From assembly GCA_013399305.1 (NCBI GenBank), contig VXAI01000013.1, positions 5,084,846 through 5,148,845 of the forward strand: a stretch of DNA of 64,000 bases, given 5' to 3'. A program made the position numbers and the translations under genes. The stretch comes from Rostratula benghalensis (Eukaryota; Chordata; Aves; Charadriiformes; Rostratulidae). The notes beneath the pieces are model-generated. The model saw only the letters and a list, made by a program, of their open reading frames with translations, was not told the DNA's origin and made no database searches. The stretch's first letter is position 1, and each line of letters opens with the position of its first letter. Shown piece by piece: positions 60,438-64,000 of this stretch.

Positions 60438-61624
60438 TTTAAGTTATCGGAATTGTATTGACTGAAACCCGGTGTTGGCCTGATCTTGACAGGCTGGACC
60501 TGCATGAGACGGCTTGGATTTCCAACCCAGTTGTAACCTAGTCTCTAGGGAATTAATTTAGTCTTATGAGAAGAAAGGAAAGTTGCTGAAAAGTAGTGGG
60601 AGAAGTAAGGTTGTAGTTAAATTATTCAGAGGATGCTAACTTCCTTCCAAGAGTAATTTAAGCACATAACTTGAGGAAAAATAATTTCCAAGTGGTCTCA
60701 CTTTTCTTGCTAACTTGGTAACTTTCTTGGTAACTTTTGTATTACCCTCTGCTGTTAGGAGCACTTCTACTGGCTTTGCTGCTGGAATGGCTTGAGCGTT
60801 GGATCAAGTGCAAGTGCAGCCTGGGGTAACTTAATGGCAGTGGAGTTAAGAACTTGTGTATAAGGAAGATATTTGTATGGCTTTCATGTAACTTCTGGCA
60901 CTGCTCCCGTATTTTTTATTGCATATAGGGCATTTTAAAATTAAGCAGATGAGGCCTCAAGGTTTTCCTAACATGCTACTTACTAGATACATATAGCTGT
61001 TATGTTTCCACAGTTGGAATTTCTGTAATATAGTTAATAATTAAACGTCACAGTTAATTAATCAAACTTCTGTTCCAGGTTTTGGGAGCTCTGAAGTTAC
61101 CTTACTGAGTAAAACTTTGATTTGTAGATAGCGGCCAAAGAAAGCGTTTGGGTTTTCTATTCCTTCCTACAAACAAAAAAAAAAAGAGTACACTCACGTT
61201 CTGTGGTGTCCAGGTTGCTCTTTACTTTCAGGTAGCGTTTGTACGTGATAAAACTTCAGGCACAAAGACTGCAGTGGCAGTGAAGTCCTAACTGCACGCT
61301 TCAGCACTCCGCCACTCGCTCTGCCAGCAGAAGATACTGGTGCATTGTTGCTAACCATTGCTATGAAGGCCTCTCTCCTATTGTATTCTGGTTAAATAAC
61401 TGTCCAGGTAGCCTTAGCACTTAACAAACTAGCATGAGGCTTCTGTATCACAACACTCTGTGTGCTTAGACAATATCAGCTCGCCACTTGTACCTATGAA
61501 ATCCCTAAGAGCTTTCTCAATCATTCAATTTTCCATTTATCGAACTGATAAATTTTTAGTATGTGAATTTTTGAAATGTACAGTGAATAGGATGTTGCAC
61601 TGGTGGCAATTCATCATGGAGCGT

Positions 61625-61630
61625 AATAAA
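61625..61630 (+). terminator. Candidate distal poly(A) signal AATAAA
   Basis: AATAAA in 'gagcgtaataaaattaat', followed by 'actgtgtggtttttcagtg', a strong GT-rich downstream element. It would give the longest 3' UTR, about 2.7 kb. Confidence 0.5.
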
Positions 61631-61650
61631 ATTAATTTGACCCAACCGGC

Positions 61651-64000
61651 CTAAAACTGTGTGGTTTTTCAGTGCTACCTGCGGCACAGCTTTTCAAATA
61701 GATCCTGCATCCTGATGACACGCTTGAAAAGCAACTCTGGTCGCCCAGCCGAGTTCCTAGAGCAGTAAATAGCCCCTGTCAAATGGCAGTAGTTTCCCTG
61801 TCTCTGGAAAGTTGGATTGTGCTGGTGAATAAACACAACAATGTGACACCCCGTCCTGGCAGGTCCCGTGGCTGCTTCTCTGGAAGGGGCTCCTGCTGCA
61901 GGGCGAGGGCACTCATCCCGCAGCAGCTCAAGGTCAAACAAGCCTGGATTCGTTAAGAAACACTCGGAGGAGGAGGAGGAGGAGGACTGAACAGTGAACC
62001 TCTCTGACGTAGGAGGTTTGGACTAGATGTAAACCTTTGTCTTGGGTGTTGTAGTGTTTGCCCTCGGGACCCTCCAGAAGTGTGTTTTCCTCCTCCAAAG
62101 CACTGGAGGAGGAAATTGAAGCACTTACAAATTTTCATCCGACGTACGCTTTTCTTCTGTAGGTTTAGTACTTCTGGGGGTTTTAGGCTTCAAGTGCGAG
62201 TCAAAGTTGGGGTTGTTACAGGGTGTGCTGAGGTGTATAATTATTTCCTCTCCACTTGGTAAAAACAAGCTTAAAACACGCTTTTGAAAGGAGACTTTTC
62301 TTTCCATTCTTTTGTTTGACTGGTTACTTTCCCAAGTAAGATGGATGTAAAGAGGAAACAGGAGGAGAGATCCTTTTGTTTTAAGACTGTTACCAGTCCA
62401 TTGCAACAGCCTTTATCTAATCATTAGAGGAATTCCTGGCCTAATTAAAGTTCCTGAAGCTTAAGTACAGTGATAAGCAGCTTTATTTATAGAAAAGTGA
62501 AAATGGTTTAGGGAAGCTTAGAAGATACTAAACCTCCATCTCCCAAAGGGCCCCTGTCCTTTGACCAGGAGGACTCCTGTTGCTATGGATTTGTTTACTG
62601 CCTGGAGTTTTCTTGTGAGTGAGAAGAAGGGCAGGGCAGGGCAGCAAGGACTAGAACTCCGTGAGCTGTGGAGGTTTAAAGTCCGTGTTGAAGCCTGACA
62701 CTTCTCTCTCAAGGAGCATTCCAGAGTCTGAGGATGCTTACGCAGTTGTGGAAGAGACTTCTTTTGCATTTTACTCACCAAACTGCTCTGGCATGTCTGC
62801 TATTCTGTGCCCCAAAAGAAAAAACCCAAACCAGTAGTTGTTTGAAATCACAGATGTGAAATTAATGCAGGTGCTCGTTGAGAAGTAGCATCACTGCATC
62901 AATATGGAAACACAAATAATAAATTGTCTTATGACAAATTTTATTTCATGCTGTTTCACAGTATTTGTGGAGTAACCTGCTAAAATGAGCTAGAATGGGA
63001 ATTTGTCAGGTATTCAATTTTCTCTCTATTGTAGTTTTGGGTAATACCTGCAGAAACTGCCCATCTATAGACAACTTCAATACACACTTGAAACTGGGAA
63101 GCTTGGTATTTTAGTTGTGGTTTTTATCTATTGGTACTGACAAACAGGCTTAAGGCCCTTTTGCTGGTGCTCTGAAGAGATTTTGGAGTCTTTTTGGAGT
63201 GAAATTCTTGAGCCATTACTTCATGTGCGTGTTGTTTCCCTCCCTGAAGCTTAATCATCTTTTCTGAGTTGTGTTACTTGAGCAGTATGAATTTTGTCCT
63301 TACTTGAGGACTAGATGAGGGGGTGTAAACTTTTCTAAGGGAAAACAAAAACAAAATGAACTACAGAAAAGTTTTAAAAAACAGAACCAATTCAAAACCA
63401 GCCACAAACCCACCTGATATTTTTGTATGTGCCAGCTGGGGGACACAATTCAATCTGGAGTTCAAAGCTTAAGAAATACGATGATGCTTGTATCATATAT
63501 CAGACACAAAGTGTTTGCCAAAATGACATGGGCAGGCATGCAAAATCAGGAATCGGCTCCTCTGGATGTTGATGCCAAAACCCAGGCAACTGCTGGAGCA
63601 GCTGGGCTGGACTTGGAGCCCCTTGTTCATAGATGGGGCTTTCTCAGGTACTCAAGATGCACAGAGTGACCGACTGTTGGGAAACCTCCATCCTTTTATT
63701 CTTTGTTTGTTTGTTTAATAGATGCTACTATAGAATTTTTCTGGTTAGAACAGACTTTTGGGCCAAAACAGTGTTTATTTCATCATCAAGGGAAGAAATG
63801 ATCCTCAGCGTGTAGTCCTTGTCAGGGTTATGCCCGTCCAACTGTCAGCAGAGAATCTGGTTTTATTTTTAAATTCTAAATGAATGGAATGGAAAAAGCC
63901 ATCTAGGCTCTGGTAACATAAAATACACTCTCTGTGGTTGGTCTCCCGAGGGTAGTGTGGGTAAGCATGAACAGCAAGTGGCTAAAGCAGAAATCTGCTG
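61651..64000. other. Intergenic DNA downstream of WASL
   Basis: No gene is recognised. The stretch contains an 88-codon open frame on the minus strand (61675-61941), a GGA run at 61968-61985 and short GGGCA repeats near 62632-62644. TTTATT at 62482-62487 would be AATAAA on the minus strand. In human, LMOD2 lies beyond WASL and converges on it, so a minus-strand neighbour may begin to the right, but none of its coding sequence is recognisable in the window. Confidence 0.5.
61675..61941 (-). other. Unassigned open reading frame, 88 codons
   Basis: The frame runs from ATG (61941) to TAG (61675). It begins FDLELLRDECPRP, and its second half is compositionally balanced, with HIVVFIHQHNPTFQRQGN, TGAIYCSRNSAGRPELLF and RVIRMQDLFEKL. 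I do not recognise the family. An AG (gaatccag) lies just 5' of the reading frame on the minus strand, so it could be a terminal exon, but the frame is short and may be chance. It starts just beyond the putative WASL 3' end, on the opposite strand. Confidence 0.2.

Larger units (their letters stand above)
58961..61650 (+). other. WASL: Probable WASL 3' UTR
   Basis: AT-rich sequence after the stop, without coding potential, starting with a TA-rich microsatellite (58964-58990). Candidate poly(A) signals lie at 59917, 60038, 60432 and 61625, so several mRNA ends are possible. The most distal one has the best following GT-rich element, which would give a UTR of about 2.7 kb; I set the end there. 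The end is inferred, not observed. Confidence 0.55.

Noticed and set aside
62125..62406. 93-codon minus-strand ORF considered as LMOD2 C-terminus
   Set aside because: Its sequence does not resemble the LMOD2 C-terminal region as I recall it, and it has no proline-rich or WH2-like segment.
1..64000. CRISPR arrays, tRNA or rRNA genes, bacterial or viral gene systems
   Set aside because: No spaced direct-repeat array, no tRNA-like box B or cloverleaf, and no intact mobile-element coding region seen. The window is explained by one vertebrate gene and retroposon debris.

Overview
The window is vertebrate nuclear DNA, almost certainly from a bird. It carries one large split gene with long AT-rich introns, a CpG-island promoter, and several 5'-truncated CR1 LINE copies of the avian/reptilian type. 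There is no operon-like packing. The species cannot be fixed from the sequence.

The only gene I can support is WASL, which encodes N-WASP, the neural Wiskott-Aldrich syndrome protein that activates the Arp2/3 complex. It runs left to right on the + strand. I placed all eleven coding exons with consensus splice sites and continuous phase: 10155-10274, 36419-36553, 37773-37859, 38423-38519, 43580-43603, 48549-48717, 51816-51858, 52263-52416, 55515-56035, 57020-57128 and 58899-58960. They total 1521 nt, which is 506 codons plus TGA. The protein has, in order, WH1/EVH1 (exons 1-4), a basic stretch and CRIB/GBD (exons 6-8), a long proline-rich region and two WH2 motifs (exon 9), the central motif (exon 10) and the acidic tail (exon 11). 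Two WH2 motifs identify WASL rather than WAS.

Layout: 1-9290 is intergenic, with CR1 fragments and homopolymer runs. About 9290-10830 is a CpG island with an assembly gap, the promoter and exon 1. 10275-36418 is the very long intron 1. 36419-58960 holds exons 2-11, with a second assembly gap in intron 4. From 58961 to about 61650 is the probable 3' UTR, with several poly(A) signals. About 61650-64000 is intergenic and without a recognised gene. In human, WASL is followed by a convergent LMOD2; I could not recognise LMOD2 coding sequence here.

I did not find an undescribed system. The points most worth checking are an inverted pair of closely related CR1 copies in introns 1 and 10, a 24-nt frame-neutral microexon, a minimal uORF beside a GGA/CGG tract, a miR-142-3p-type site just after the stop codon, two ancient MIR-like SINE remnants, and an unassigned 88-codon minus-strand ORF just past the putative gene end.
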